This document shows, piece by piece, positions 47,579 to 59,728 of a stretch of 64,000 bases of DNA; positions within the stretch are counted from its first letter, which is position 1, and the number at the start of each line of letters is the position of its first letter. Made by a program: the position numbers and the translations under genes. The notes under the pieces were generated by a model. That model did no database searches. It had not been told where the DNA came from and saw only the letters and a program-made list of their open reading frames with translations. Where the stretch lies: assembly GCA_021029095.1 (NCBI GenBank), contig JAJOHG010000021.1, positions 248,001 to 312,000 of the forward strand, read 5' to 3'. The DNA is from Phellopilus nigrolimitatus (Eukaryota; Basidiomycota; Agaricomycetes; Hymenochaetales; Hymenochaetaceae).

Positions 47579-49516
47579 ATGCGCAACAATGTATCTTTTC
47601 ATCGGAGTTTACACTCAAAATCGCAAGAGCCTTTCAGTCCACGTCTTGGGCGAATGAATCTGAGAAAAACTGACGGAAACGAAATCAAGATCAGTACACC
47701 AGGATTCATCACCTCGACGTCGCGTGGGGTCGTCCCGCATCTCACACGAGACCATGTAGAAGCTACGGACGCGGTGAAATGGGTGCATGTGCCATTTGAA
47801 ACATTGTGAGTCTTGACTGTCCTCTCACTTGTGTAGGGCCGTTGGGAGACGTTTTAATATTCAGCTGCTAGCTTGGAACGCTCGCCCCCGATTCCAACTT
47901 TGCTCGACGAGAAACACCCGTTGCACGCGCTGTTGGGGTTTCAAAATGACAGGCATCTACTGTCGATGTCGCTTCGCGATCCTTCAGATGGGCGAGAATT
48001 ACCGCCTAACGGAAATGCGTTCATAAACGCGAGCTGCATCCGGGGCGTCCGGAAGGTGTGAGGCATTTTGATTATGTCTTCCGTAGGACGGCTACTAGAC
48101 TTATGTTGTTTTAAGATACACCCAGAGCAATATCGTTCTTTTGTGCTTGCATGCAATCCCGATATCGTCATCGCACTATCCGACATACCCTTCACGCCTC
48201 CGCCGTTCTCGCAGAAGCGTATCGCAAAAAGCTTAGAACGATCTGCGGCTTGGCTCGCGTCCCTCCTGCAGCCTCTCTCTGACGCCTCGTCAGGGCCGCA
48301 TCGACATCACGCGCTAAATATACTCGTTCAGATGGCTGGAGATGTGAGCATTCCAGCGCGTCGAGCCTTCGCTGCGTCTCTCAAAGAGAGCCTGTTCGGC
48401 AAAGACGCCGAGCAGATCAAGCCGTACAGGTGTCTGGATGATGGCGTACTTGGATATGTGTTCGATCTCATTCCTCTGCGAACATCGTTGCTCGCATCGT
48501 CTGCTGTTGCCTCCGACGAGGAAGAGCAGCAAATACCAAATCGACGGACACCAGACACCAAACCATTAACTCAGCCCAAAACGGAGATAGTCCTACCGGA
48601 GATTATCAAATTGCTCCAGTCATCCCTCGACTCGCTTTCACCAGAAAAGCCGCGTATTGCGACAGGCGCTTCCTCGCCGCACGAAATTCTCCGGCTCATA
48701 CGCGATGTTGGCATAGACCTCTTCGACGTCGCATGGGCGCAGAAAGCCGCCGATTGGGGTATCGCGCTGGACTTCGTTTTCCCTGCACCGGAAGCACATC
48801 AATCAAACAGCAGCAATGTATCGCGCCCCAGAGATCGAGAGGATGGAAGACACGATCTTGGTCACAATCTCTACTCCTCACAATACGCCACGGACTTCAG
48901 CCGCTTCGCCGAGGCGTTCTCAGACGGCGCATCGCAGAGCAAGGAATCCATCTGCCCATGCGTAGCGTGTTCTCCAGTCTCGCCCCCATCGCAGCTTTCA
49001 TACGCTTCCGTTGATGTGCTCATGCGTGCACCATCAGAATCGGATCTGTCCTCACATTCTACGTCATGCGACCCGCCATTCACGCGCGCATACGTGCATC
49101 ACCTGTTGCACACTCACGAGATGTCTGCGCACGCGCTGCTCGCAGCACACAACCTCGCTGTCGCTGACGCCTTCTTCGCGTCCGTGCGGCATGTTCTCGC
49201 GCGCGCAGCGCCGCACGCGCACCAACCTCGTACTCATCTACATGGGGAACACTTTGACGCGCACCGGGAGGCGGAGACGTTTGTAATCCCGAGCGATGAT
49301 GCCACATTTGAGCGGTTCGCGGAGGAAGTGGAGCGCTTCTGCGCGGTATACGATGGGGAGCTGAGAATCTTTGGGGAAGCGAAGCGCGATTGGATCGCTG
49401 TGGATTATGCAAGAGGGAAGGGACGCATGGCGAGGGAGAAGGCGAAGCAGGGTGAGGAAGATCTGGCGACGAAGGTTGAAACGAAGGCGGAAGTAGATGA
49501 AGCCGCTGTGGATTAA
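47579..49516 (+). CDS. QTRT2: Queuine tRNA-ribosyltransferase accessory subunit 2
   Basis: Three exons (47579-47805, 47872-48055, 48116-49516) give 603 residues. The N terminus has FSPRLGRMNL and TPGFITSTSRGVVPHLTRDH, the opening of the TGT superfamily. The C-terminal metal site is CPCVAC followed by AYVHHLLHTHEMSAHALLAAHN, the CxCxxC...H zinc set. QTRT2 pairs with QTRT1 to insert queuine at the wobble position of GUN-anticodon tRNAs; eukaryotes salvage queuine rather than make it. A Ser/Glu-rich insert and a Lys/Glu-rich tail (EKAKQGEEDLATK) make it longer than animal forms (~415). The start is the first ATG of the frame; upstream is palindrome-rich non-coding DNA. No break seen. It converges with the PD-(D/E)XK gene, stops 58 bases apart. 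Confidence 0.9.
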
Positions 49517-49574
49517 CGTTTGCTTTGTTTTCTAATGTTTTCAAGTAACAAGCAAGAGAAAGTGCAGAGCGAGC

Positions 49575-51269
49575 TCAATTTTGAATCCATTTCCGTACAT
49601 AAGACTTTCTGTCGGGCTCTCTGTCGGCAAGATGCGAATCGACCGTATGCACTATAACATTTTCCTCCCTCAATGGAGCAGGTGTCTCTGTCGAACCTTC
49701 CCCTGGCCAAGTGTTCAACAAAACTGAAAGAACCTTGTCTCTGAGCTCCTCGTTGTATATGTTATCCTCGTCGCTGGTATCGTTTTCGATTTCCGAGGCT
49801 ACTTCATCGCAATCCATGTCCTCCGTCCCGGCACTGTCTCCATGCTTTGTTTCTGAGCTTTTCCGTGAGGATAATTGCGGGTCGAGAGGTCGCCATGATG
49901 GTTTGCATAAGTTCTCCTGTATCTTCGCATGATGTGCGGCCCTGTCCTTGTCCCAGTCCTCGAACTCGACGCGAATGATGTCATGCATATAATCCGAGAG
50001 CCTACTCAGGAAGAAGTAGCATTCGATAAATTCAGAACCTTTCATGAAGTCCCAGCAGTATTTGGTAGGGTAAGTTGTCTTTATAAAATGCATCAATATC
50101 ACCGTGCAAGGGGGAAAAAATGGGTTTCAGTCTTACGAGGTATTCTTTATCCCATAAACAGACGAAGACAGAAAATGTTGTGTTGACAAGGACAGCTCCA
50201 AACAAAGGACTGTCTTTCAAGCCTAGCGCCCGCCTATGGTGTTGACCACTAACCAGATACATTGTCAGCTGGGATACAGCAGCTTGCCTGTTCTCTTGCT
50301 TTGCTTCAAAAGCAAATGTAATAACCGAGGGAGTCAAAGAATGATCAGAGGAGGGCGTAGCCCATTCAAAGCAACGGCTTCGAATATCACTAGTCATATA
50401 AACTCTGCACCATTCAAGAGGCAACATTATCAACGCAAGAGAGTCAGCCTTGGCTAGAGCCACCTTCACCGGCATCTGCGCTTTCTCGGGCAACACTATA
50501 TCCATTTCGAGTCTATGTGAAAGGAAATATGATTTTTCGCATGAAGACCATAATAAATGAAAAGTACTTACGCAACGGCATGCTTGCCTCCTGGCCGGAC
50601 GTCAAATGCGATCTCAATGAGAGTATCGACTCCTTTGCGCTTTGAGGCTTCCCCCTCGTTTCTTTCCAAGGCATTGTTGACAGATTTCCACGCGCATGCT
50701 AATGCAGGGTAGACCAACTTGAAACTGTAAGGGTCGCTCGTATCTTCGACTTCAAGTTTTCCATCAACCAAACTAGTGACCCATCGAGAAACGCTGTCCG
50801 TTGGATCGTATGTTCGAAACAACTCAGTCACCTAACCAAACATCAGCGCGTGTTTACGAGAGGTGCCAGGTGCGGAACGCACCGCTGCGGACCGGATGCA
50901 GAGGGGGTACTTCACCTCTCCCATCATGCGGTCGAACTCAGGATTGGACCACTCGATGGTCCACGCGAGATCTATACCGAGACTTAACGCCCACCTCCGA
51001 AAACTCTCCTGGGTTTTCGCCAGCCTGCCAACACTATAAGCGACGCGAAGATACCGTGGATATACTGCCTACTTACGTTGATGCTGTCATACTTGAGGGT
51101 CCCTTTCTAAAGCATAAAGATATAAACGCAGTGGCACCTTACTGGAGCGCGTGAGCTTACATGTCTTCTATGGGCTCCCCCAGATCGTCGAGGCCGGAAT
51201 CTCTGGGACAAATGTCATACAGTGTCGGAACAGAACTTGACGGGAACTTAAAACTCACGAGACATCCAT
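49575..51269 (-). CDS. PD-(D/E)XK nuclease-like fungal protein
   Basis: Six or seven exons on the minus strand join with clean phases. The visible order is: DSGLDDLGEPIED; LAKTQESFRRWALSLGIDLA; WTIEWSNPEFDRMMGEVKYP; VTELFRTYDPTDSVSRWVTS; a core with GVDTLIEIAFDVRPG, ALAKADSLALIMLPLEW and SVITFAFEAKQENRQAAVSQ; then FSVFVCLWDKEYLV and a charged tail. The order Asp (KADSLALI), Glu-x-Lys (FEAKQE) and a Gln helix (SQLTMYL) fits the PD-(D/E)XK fold with its catalytic residues kept, so metal-dependent cleavage is possible. The tail has an acidic run ending in KWIQN. The ATG at 51269 is the first in frame, but an upstream exon may exist. It is directly downstream of, and on the same strand as, Argonaute (386 bases between them). 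The role is unknown. Confidence 0.7.
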
Positions 51270-51654
51270 TTCGAGCGCGTCCGAGGAATATCTGCACTGA
51301 GACACATGTCAGGAAACAGGAGCGAAGAGATAGTCAGTTTGTCATTATTCACAACTCAAGAGCGCGAATACGCACATAATTTGTTTCTCTGATGTTACCA
51401 CGGTCTTAGTTATTGGTAATGTAAAACAGGACGATAGTGGGCGTGGTGCAACTTGGCAAAGGTGGTTCGCTTGCAGCGCAGATCGTTATTACGTCACCAT
51501 CCTACATATCCGACGAATACAATTCTTCATTCTTCCTCCAAGGAACATCAAAACAGCAGACACAACATGTAGGAAGCTAATTACAGAGGGTGGGTTTGAC
51601 TATCCTATTACAGAAAACAATCTCATCTAATTCCCAAACGTACACTTTTCGCGA

Positions 51655-54600
51655 TCACAGGTAGAACATGCTTCCCCGCAGGAGCGGGCCCTGGACGCCG
51701 TTGCGCCAGAGTGTCTCCGCAGTACGCATCACTTGCTCCTCGCCGCCGCTGCTCGTCGTGGTCGTCTCCACTGCCTGCAGCAGCTCGTGGATATAGCAGC
51801 GCCCGCGCTCGCACGCGAGGTCCGCGTAGTACGCGGGCGAGACGAGGCTGACCGCCTTCGTCGCGCGCGCGAACATGTAGCTCACGTCGTTCGTGAGCTT
51901 CTGCAGCTGGTCGGCGCTGAACCCGACCTCGTCGTGCACGACGTAGTAGTGCGTCGGCCGCGTCGTGCCCTGCAGCCCGCCGTGCGCCTGCAGGAAGAAA
52001 TCGAACGCATACACGCCCGTCACGCCCTGGTCGACGACAGTGCCCGGTCGCGGGTTCCCCAGCTGGTCAGCGTTCGCCGCGTCTGTGGGGTAGAAGCGGG
52101 TGTGGTGCCGTTTCCCGCAGACGACAATGGAGAGCTTGGGCCGGTAGGGTTTCCCGACTTGGTCGTACTTTTTGAACGCCTCGATAATCGCGGGCATCTC
52201 CTCTGCAACCACTGTCGGATACTGTCCCTGGATACAAAGTGTTTGAGATATGAATGCACGAGAAGGGAAAGCGAAACTCGACGCCTACTTCAGACACCCC
52301 ATCGCGGTAGACCAGAACCCGTCGAGGGAGCGTGTTCCTTGACTTTTCCCGGAACGATTCCAATCTCTCGACCATCATGTCTTTGAGGCAGGTAATCATC
52401 TATGCCAAAGAATGAGTACACGTATCGAGCATTGGTTAACCAGATAGACTAACCTCCTTTCTCGTTTCCTGGATGCGCAAACTTGCAGGGAACTGCGCGT
52501 AATGCTCATCAACACTCGCAACGACCGCAGCAATTGAAGGCGTCCCCTTTAAGCTTCCCGGACCAGGATGGGTGACGTCCATGCCGACCATCATTGTCGG
52601 CTCCTGTCTCAGCCATTGCATTGACTCGGGATCGAGGCTATGGTTCACGCCGCCGAGCTTCATGTTGAATTTCAATGCGACGTTCGCAAAGTATTGCAGT
52701 TGGCCTTTGTCCTTGCGGATCTTCTCCACCTGCACGCAGACAGTATGCACGTCAAGATAGACGTCGCAGAGGTGCTTCACGCCCGAGTATACATGCTTGT
52801 CGCCGTTCGAGAGCACGACGAGGAGCAGGTCGACCTTTTGTTTGAGGCTCGTGACGGCGTTGCGGATCGCCGCGATCGCCGCCTTGCGAGTCGGGTCCTC
52901 GCGGTTCTTCGGAGGGAGCGGCGCCTGGATGTACTTTGGCTCGCCGCGCACGGTCATCCCGCTCGTCGAGCACATCTTCGCGAAGCCCGCGACGGTCTTG
53001 TGCAGCTCGGGGTCGTCCGTCCCGCGAAACTCCGCGCGCTGGTTTCCGTCCTTGATGAGCAGCACGGCCCACTTCTCGAGCGTCGCGCCGCGCGAGAAGC
53101 GCACGCTGCGCAAGTTCCAACTCGCACGTCCGTCGACCTCCTGCGACTTGTTGTTGTACATTACGCGTGGCGCGGGGAGGATGCGCCCCGGCACGACGGT
53201 CATTTGCCCTCCAATCTTGATCCCGAACCCGGGCAGCGGCGGCTCGTCGTTCTTGAACCCGAGGCTCTCTAGTCCCTGTCCGACGATTACGCGTGCGTTG
53301 ACATTCGGCGGCTTGCATGCGTGCAAGATCATTTGCGCGGTATGCTCATCGGTTAGCTTTCCGCGAAAGGGCTGCCCGGGGAGAATCTGGCAGACTTCAG
53401 CAGGCATGAAGTTCGTCTTCACGCCTCCAACATCGATAAGGGGGATGTCCGGGTATTTGAGAGTAATTTTGTATTCTGTAAAGCCCATGAGCAAAAGCAG
53501 TCGCGAGAAAGGGAAAAAATACGCACTTAGTGAAAAATACTCTTCCACAGAGACTTGGCGTTTTGCTTCGTCCCACATGAATTTATATGATCGAGCGGTG
53601 TGCGATGCCGCCTTCTTCACTGTTTTCTTATGCCCGAGATGAGTCGTCAGCACGCGCACGCCGCGCACAAAGGCGTCGATTCGCGCCCCAAATGTCGCGT
53701 TGCGGAACTCCATCATGGCGTTCGCCAGGTTGCCTTCTGAGTAGAACGCGGTCGTCGCGACATTGACATTGACCATTAGCTGCTTGTAAGTTGGACGCAC
53801 GGAACTGTAGAAACCCTTCCAGGCTTCGAGGCCGCCGCCGAGATTGAACGTCTCGTTCGGAAAGAAGAAACGGTTGCGCCCGACCATGACGCCGTTGCGT
53901 GTCGGATGCTGAGCGAGCACAATATTCAGTGCAGCGAGGATGGGCCCAATGTCGATGTCACGGTATTCGGGGTTCCCAGAAAGATAGCTAGCAAGCGTGC
54001 TCAGGTCGATATCTTGAATGAATTCTATCTCGACCGTATACGTCTTGTGTCCCTCGCGCGGGCCACTCTCGTCTTCGTCATAATATGGGATGGTAAAGAC
54101 GAGCGGCTGCGGAAGGCGCTTCGACGCGACGAGCTTAGCGCCAAAGTCGTGCGCGACGCCCGTGCGGAAGCGCGCATACTCTGTCGCCTTCTCGAGCAGC
54201 TCGAATATGCGCCGCTTCACGCGCCTCGCGGTGACCGCCGGCGCGATCTTGACGTCGTACTCGCACAGCGGACCGCGCGGGACCTTGACGGCGAAGAAGT
54301 TGGAACGTAGCTTGATGGGCGTGCCGCGCGTGCCCCAGCCCGGGCGGAGCGGGAGATCGGCATGCTTTAGAGACAGACTTCGGAAGGCTTTGACGAGGTC
54401 GTCCTGGTCCTTTCCCGCGAGACGGTCGTCGATAGAAGATGCCTGATCCGGGGCCGAGAAGATTCTACGCAAGAAGAATTAGTACGCAAGCCACTGCGTG
54501 AACGCGTTCAACACTCACCCTCCGGGCTCACGACCTCCTGGCGCACCGCCGCGAAACGGACCACCACGTCCGCGATCTCCACCGCGTCCACGGTCTCCAC

Positions 54601-54760
54601 CACGAAAGCCACCACGATCTCCTCCTGGTCCTCCCCGCCCACGATAGCCACCCCTGTCGCCTCCGCCGCCCCCACCGCGTCCCCTGCCGCCGTCATACCC
54701 ACCGCGTCCGCCGCCGCGTCCTCCTCTGTCGCCTCCTCTGTCGCCGCCTCTGTAACTCAT
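51655..54760 (-). CDS. Argonaute, slicer-type, with RGG-rich N terminus
   Basis: Five exons (54519-54760, 53527-54464, 52454-53475, 52289-52399, 51655-52227) give 961 residues. The first 81 are almost pure RGG/DRGG repeats. N and L1 domains follow (residues ~90-290), then PAZ (VRVLTTHLGHKKT onward), L2, MID (LLLVVLSNGDKHVY) and PIWI. The catalytic tetrad is present: Asp693 in GMDVTHPG, Glu734 in ETRKE, Asp767 in VYRDGVSE and His864 in PTHYYVV, so target cleavage is expected. The exon 2/3 intron is 51 bases without a stop and keeps the frame if retained. It binds small RNAs for quelling-type silencing of transposons and viruses. The last gene-proximal MITE lies about 1 kb upstream. No frame break in 3.1 kb. 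Confidence 0.95.
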
Positions 54761-55774
54761 TTTGTGATTGATGGAAGTGTTGGAGAAGGTGGTTGTTGGG
54801 CACGAGTGGGCGCATAAAGAGCTGAAGGACGCGACCTTTATATGCGCGCGCCTAGGGCGTGACGGAAGCAGATTATCGTGATCATACATTTCCATAAAAG
54901 GCACCGCATCTGGACCGAGCCACCGACGTCACATGCATGTCTGAGCCTTGCCTCTTGTTGAAATGGTGTCTCTCCAGGACGCTTCGGTTGCCTAGCCGGG
55001 ACGCAGTTCGACTTATTCGAGCCACAAAACGCCGAACGGGCCATAATTACGACTTCGAAAAGCTAATACGCGTCGTATCAAAATTAAAAGTTCTGTGAAA
55101 GAGAAGAGGGTACAAACGTGAAATTGTAAGTATCTGTATCTAAACTTGAAGGGAGGAGGAAATGTACGTACTCAACAACGCGGGGTGGCGAGAGAAACGT
55201 GGGTACATTGCAATAGACTGGATCTAACCGCGCTGTATTAGGTTCAGAAAGGGGAATTCAAGTTCTTGAACAAGCTTCAGAAATAGAATTGATAGCAATG
55301 GAGGACCTTGCATGCCTACCTTGCGTGTTCAGAGTATACGCTTCTAAGATCAGACCGCGGATGAGCCTCAGGCTTCCCGGGACCCCGTTCCTTCCTGTGA
55401 GTCTGATGCTCTTGCTAGCAGACATGGTTGAGCGTCCCTCGGGAACGCAGGTAACTGAAAACGGATTGCGAGTAGCGTGCGTTTGAGCATGCACTTTATT
55501 GCTGCGCTGCCTGCAATGGCGTCAAGAAACGCGCCCTGTCACACTCCGACTGCGGGATGCCGAGAGAACCGTGTCTGCCTTCTGCAAAGACTGAGCCCGG
55601 GAGGGACATGCAAGTTCTCGGATAAGCTCCAGGAAAAGAAAAACAGAATTGATAAGGAGTAGACATTTCAAGTAACATGCGGACCTTGCGTGCCCAGAGC
55701 GCTAGCACGTCTAGGTCAAATCACGGAGAGACCTTTCTTTCTGTGAACTTCAATCTCTCGTTGGCAGCCTGGGC
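54761..55774. repeat. Argonaute 5' region with diverged direct repeats
   Basis: Segments near 55258-55300 and 55611-55655 share CAAGTTCT(T/C)G, AAGCT(T/C)CAG and AGAATTGATA, followed in both by GGACCTTGC. A second pair, 55515-55545 and 56393-56424, shares AAACGCG(C/T)CCTGTCACACT. They suggest an old local duplication interrupted by the hAT-type element. No gene is supported here. Confidence 0.5.
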
Positions 55775-56222
55775 TAGGGCTCCGCACCGTACCGTATACG
55801 GTTACGACCGTATAGCACAGTCCCGTTTACGGATACGATCCGTACGAACACGGCCCGTATGAAGGTGAACAGTGCCCACTTACGGTACGGATACGGTCTA
55901 AATACGGTACGGCCGTAATCCGTAATTTACGGCCTTGACATCCGTTTTCAAGCAGCTACGGACAACTCACAATGCAGCAAGTTATTTATTTGAGCTATAT
56001 TGGCACCTCATAATGTAGTATAACTCACTGCAAGCACCAGATCCTCGAATCTCATGACATATAGCAGGGGCCGTATACGGCACTTGAAGTGTCACATCGT
56101 TACGGACACTGCCCGTAAATTACGATCCGTATTTTGAAAAATTTGAGGCGCTTACGATACGGTTACGGGACCGTATACGGTACGGCCGTAAACCGTAATT
56201 ACGGTTACGGTGCGGAGCCCTA
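55775..56222. mobile_element. hAT-type MITE (448 bases) with 8-base target duplication
   Basis: Ends are TAGGGCTCCGCACCGTA and its reverse complement. The 8-base direct repeat GCCTGGGC flanks both sides (55767-55774 and 56223-56230), the signature of hAT transposition. The interior is built from many CCGTA/TACGG repeats in both orientations and has no coding capacity. The intact TSD indicates a fairly recent insertion. A damaged relative is at 39650-40160. Confidence 0.85.
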
Positions 56223-56652
56223 GCCTGGGCCCTGCGACAGGCATGATTGCGGAAACCTGGATGACATGCAGGAGTTGTGGCGGTTTTGTGGCTGGTATGT
56301 CTGGAATGGAGTTTTTGGTGTGCAGAGACGCGGAAACAAAGTATCAGTGATGCGCGCGATGGGACTGTAGGGATACACGTTATGGCTGCGCCGCGAATGC
56401 TGTCGAAAAACGCGTCCTGTCACACTGCGCCGTGTCCCGAGTCACTAACTCTGAGCTGCATACAGTCACCGCCCCAGTTGACATGTATCGGATACAGTGG
56501 CGTACACGCGCGTAACGGGATGCTAATACAGAACTACATGTATGTATAAATACATATGTAAAAGTCGCCGCCAAGAAAAGAAAGAAAAAAGGATAAACAG
56601 GACCTCGTTTTAGAGAACTGCGGAAGTGTTGCCGACGCTCAGCGCTCAGCGC

Positions 56653-58756
56653 TCAGTACTCATCCACATCAGAAAGAGACATATAGTCCGACCGCTCGTC
56701 CGACTGGGCCCCCGACTCGCGGTAACCGCGCTCATCGACTCCCTCTTCCTCCACCACCTCTTCCTCCTCCTCCAGCTCCGGTTCATACTCATACTCCCGC
56801 AGCACCGCGCGCATCGCATACGCGACGACGGGCGTCGTGGCGAGGATGCGCGGGCCGAGCGCGTCCTCGTCCTCGTCCAGCGGGACGATCGACGTCCTGC
56901 GCACGCCGCGCTCGGGGTCACGGGCTCCGCCCAGCGCAGCTGCAGCACGCGCGCGCGCACCATGTCGTCCACCGCGCGCACGCCGAACGCGCGGCACAGC
57001 GGGAAGTACGCCGCGCCGCCCGCCCGCCCGCGCACGACGCGGTGCATCGCATCGAGCAGCTGGAGCGCCGTGTATGCGGGCGGCGCATCGCCCGCGTCGG
57101 CCTGCGCGGGCGGCGTGCGGGCGGCGACCGCCGTCGAGGCGGAGAGAGGGGTGTAGATCTTGAACCCTCGCGGCGGCGCAGGGAGCGGAGGAACGCGGGC
57201 TGCCGCGCTGCTCCTTGTCGAGCGCGGCGGCCTCGATGTCCAGTGCGTGTACGAGCTGCAGGTTGAGCAGAGAGTAGGCCTGCAGGAAGTGGCTGCTCTT
57301 TTCGACTGATGAGACAAAATTGAGTCAGCTCAGTGACGATGGAAAACGCGCCCGATTTCGATATACGCACCCGAGAAATCGCCGTCCGCGTTCACTGCCA
57401 GAAGAGTACTAAGCCGAAATGACACGAAATGTATTAGGCAGTGTATTTACCGAAGTCCGAGATGTAGTCCTGCCCAGTGTACCAGCTTGCCTCCGAATGC
57501 ATCGTACTAGAGCTTCGAAATCGAGTTTCTTTCGGAGCCCGTCAGGCACGCTCGGGAGGAGCCTGTCCTCGAAATATGCCCTCGTTTCCGCCTTGGAGCA
57601 GTCCCCAATGCAGATGATCTGCGGAGGCGTGAGCCTACGTTGCGTCAGTCCGTTAACTTGGAAGTGGGCGCACCTTGCAATGCTGCATGATGTTCAGCTG
57701 ACGCAGCCACGTCTGGTAGAAGGAATCGCTCGTCGCGTGCACGACGTGACAGAGCCGGTCCTGCTTCGTAAGAACGAGCATCGCGTCGAGGAGGCACTTC
57801 ATTGCCTCCGTCGAGCGAATAAGTGCCGGCCTGCAAACACCGTCAGTAAATTTTCAGGAAGCTCGGACTGCGCAGCTCACAGCTTGTGCGCCTCGTCGAA
57901 GAAGACCACGGGTACACGCTTCGCCGGGCGCGCGGGCGCGTGCGCGTCCTTGTCGTTCGGCGCGGACTTGCGCGGGCTTCTCTGCTGCGCGTTCGGCTTC
58001 CGAGGACCCAGACCCTCCGCGCGCGTGGTCCTTGTGGTCCACGGAGCCGACCCTCGTCTCGCTCGACGACGCGCTGTCGTCACAGACCTTCGGCTCGAAC
58101 TCCCAGTAGTGTAGCAGCGCGCTCTGGAAGAGCTCCATGAGGCGCGCGACGTCGCTCGTCATGACGGCGTCCGCGCCGTCGCGCTCGACCCGGCGCTCGA
58201 CGTCGAGCCTGTCGTGCTTGAACGCCCACGCCTCGCGCTCGAACTCCTCATAGCCCTCCATCACACTACCCATGCGCACGAAGTAATGCTCCATCTGCCG
58301 GCTGAGGCTGAGGTAGAGGCTTGTGAGGTCCGCGAAGCCGGCGATGCGCAGGTCGAAGTGTAGAACGTGGTAGGCGTCCCCGCTGAGGACCTCGCGGAGG
58401 AGCGCGGTCTTGCCGACGGAGCTCGCGCCCGTGAGGACGGTGAACGCGGGCGGGCCCTCGAGGATGCGGGAGATGGCGCGTACCTCGGCAGGCCGCGGGA
58501 AGAAACCGGGGAGCGGGGCGAAGGTGTGCGTCGTGCGCAGTTGGGCGCGCTCCCTGCCCTCCTTTATCTCCTTCCGGGCGTCCTCGAGCCCCTTGCGCGC
58601 CTCGGTGAGCGATTTCAGTGTTTGCGCGGGCTGCGTTGTATAAGTGTCAATTACGCGTGCCAGCGTTCTAGAGATGAAAGCACCAGAAACACCGCGAACT
58701 ATTTTCTCAACGAAGTTATGACAGGAGTGAGACAGAAGGAGTTCTGTTGTTATCAA
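56653..58756 (-). CDS. Fungal AAA/STAND-like P-loop ATPase (ATPase_2 type), several frame breaks
   Basis: The core reads LPGFFPRPAEVRAISRILEG, Walker A GASSVGKTALLREVL and Walker B VVFFDEAHKL, then CLLDAMLVLTKQDRLCHVVH and HATSDSFYQTWLRQLNIMQH. The C-terminal part has GFKIYTPLSAS, FGVRAVDDMVRARVLQLRW and ends in SDYMSLSDVDEY. This is a conserved fungal ATPase related to the archaeal ATPase_2 group; its cellular role is unknown. A basic/Ala-rich insert precedes Walker B. Breaks: one extra base near 58019, one each in LDFEALYDAF and VHWQDYI (57430-57510), one near 57208, and one missing in the C4 run near 56920. All are single bases with the family sequence resuming. The start at 58756 is uncertain because upstream exons may exist. 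Confidence 0.8.
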
Positions 58757-59728
58757 ATTCGTCCAGAGCGAAACTCAGTGGGTTGTCGATGACAGTCCAC
58801 TCGTTGTGAGGCAATACATGCACTCTGTCTCTGGTGGCATTGCTAAGGAATAAGCTCGCTTCGCGAGCCAAATCCCTGTACTTCAGGCTTGTGAGGCAAT
58901 ATTGGAAATTTCTAATAAAATTTCATTGTTTCGCTTCCACAACTGATCAGGATGAAACTCACGACAACAGCTCTCCTTCTGTCACAATACTGATCACGGT
59001 TCGTCACTGACAATAGTCTGTGATGTTTCCTGCGTAAGAGAATGGACGCACGTTACTCAGGACTGAGAGGATCTCTCCGAGACCGAAGAAATTGCGCTTC
59101 TGCACGCTAGGAAGGGGCATGCCACGGCGAGGAGGCAGATTTGTTCTGAAAATCCATGCGAACGAGTCGGATGAAAGGCGAAGACTAGGACGGTGGTTCC
59201 GGGAGACAGTAAGCGACGAAGTCCGCATTATAAGTTGCAAAGGCTCCTCTTGCAAGAACGTGGAAGGAGGAAGGAGGCGGTATAAAACCTCCTATTATTT
59301 AAAGCTGGAAAAGCAGTGCAGGACACGTTTATAGCATGCATGTTGACGAGTTGAAGACGTAGTGTTGCTTCTTCATGTTCAAACCGCGCGTTCATCACGT
59401 GGCACCTTATTAATAATTCGGAGCCTGAACTCGGCCGACGCGTGTCGATCCAGCTCATCTTGAACCTACAACATCCCCGTCCTGGTGGCAGGAACACCGA
59501 TTTTCTTGTTTTAAAAAATGCCTTGGAATACGCTCTTTTACTTTGAAATTCCGTTGGCGGTCCTTTACAGTGCTTTTTGGGTATGTTATAGCTGACTTTT
59601 ATCCTGCGCGCTACTAATGCCACTCGTGGACCGTAGATTGCACGTCAGGTCTTGCCACGGTCCTCCGTCTTCGTTACACACTCATTATTGTTTCACTCGA
59701 TCCTTATTTTCTTTCTGTCTTTCCAAAT
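58757..59728. other. Intergenic stretch between divergent ATPase and coiled-coil genes
   Basis: A 131-codon minus-strand frame (59228-59623) has no domain and many Cys/Arg; I do not support it as a gene. No repeat recognised. Confidence 0.4.

Noticed and set aside
52640..53642. Long plus-strand frames opposite Argonaute
   Set aside because: Arg/Ala/Leu-rich shadows of GC-rich PAZ and MID coding sequence; the minus-strand product matches Argonaute throughout.
56646..57317. 223-codon minus-strand frame as a complete gene
   Set aside because: Its first third is out of frame with the ATPase family; only the middle (GFKIYTPLS to LQLRW) is real coding, as part of the frame-broken ATPase gene.
59228..59623. 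131-codon minus-strand frame
   Set aside because: No domain, odd composition, and located in a promoter region between divergent genes.
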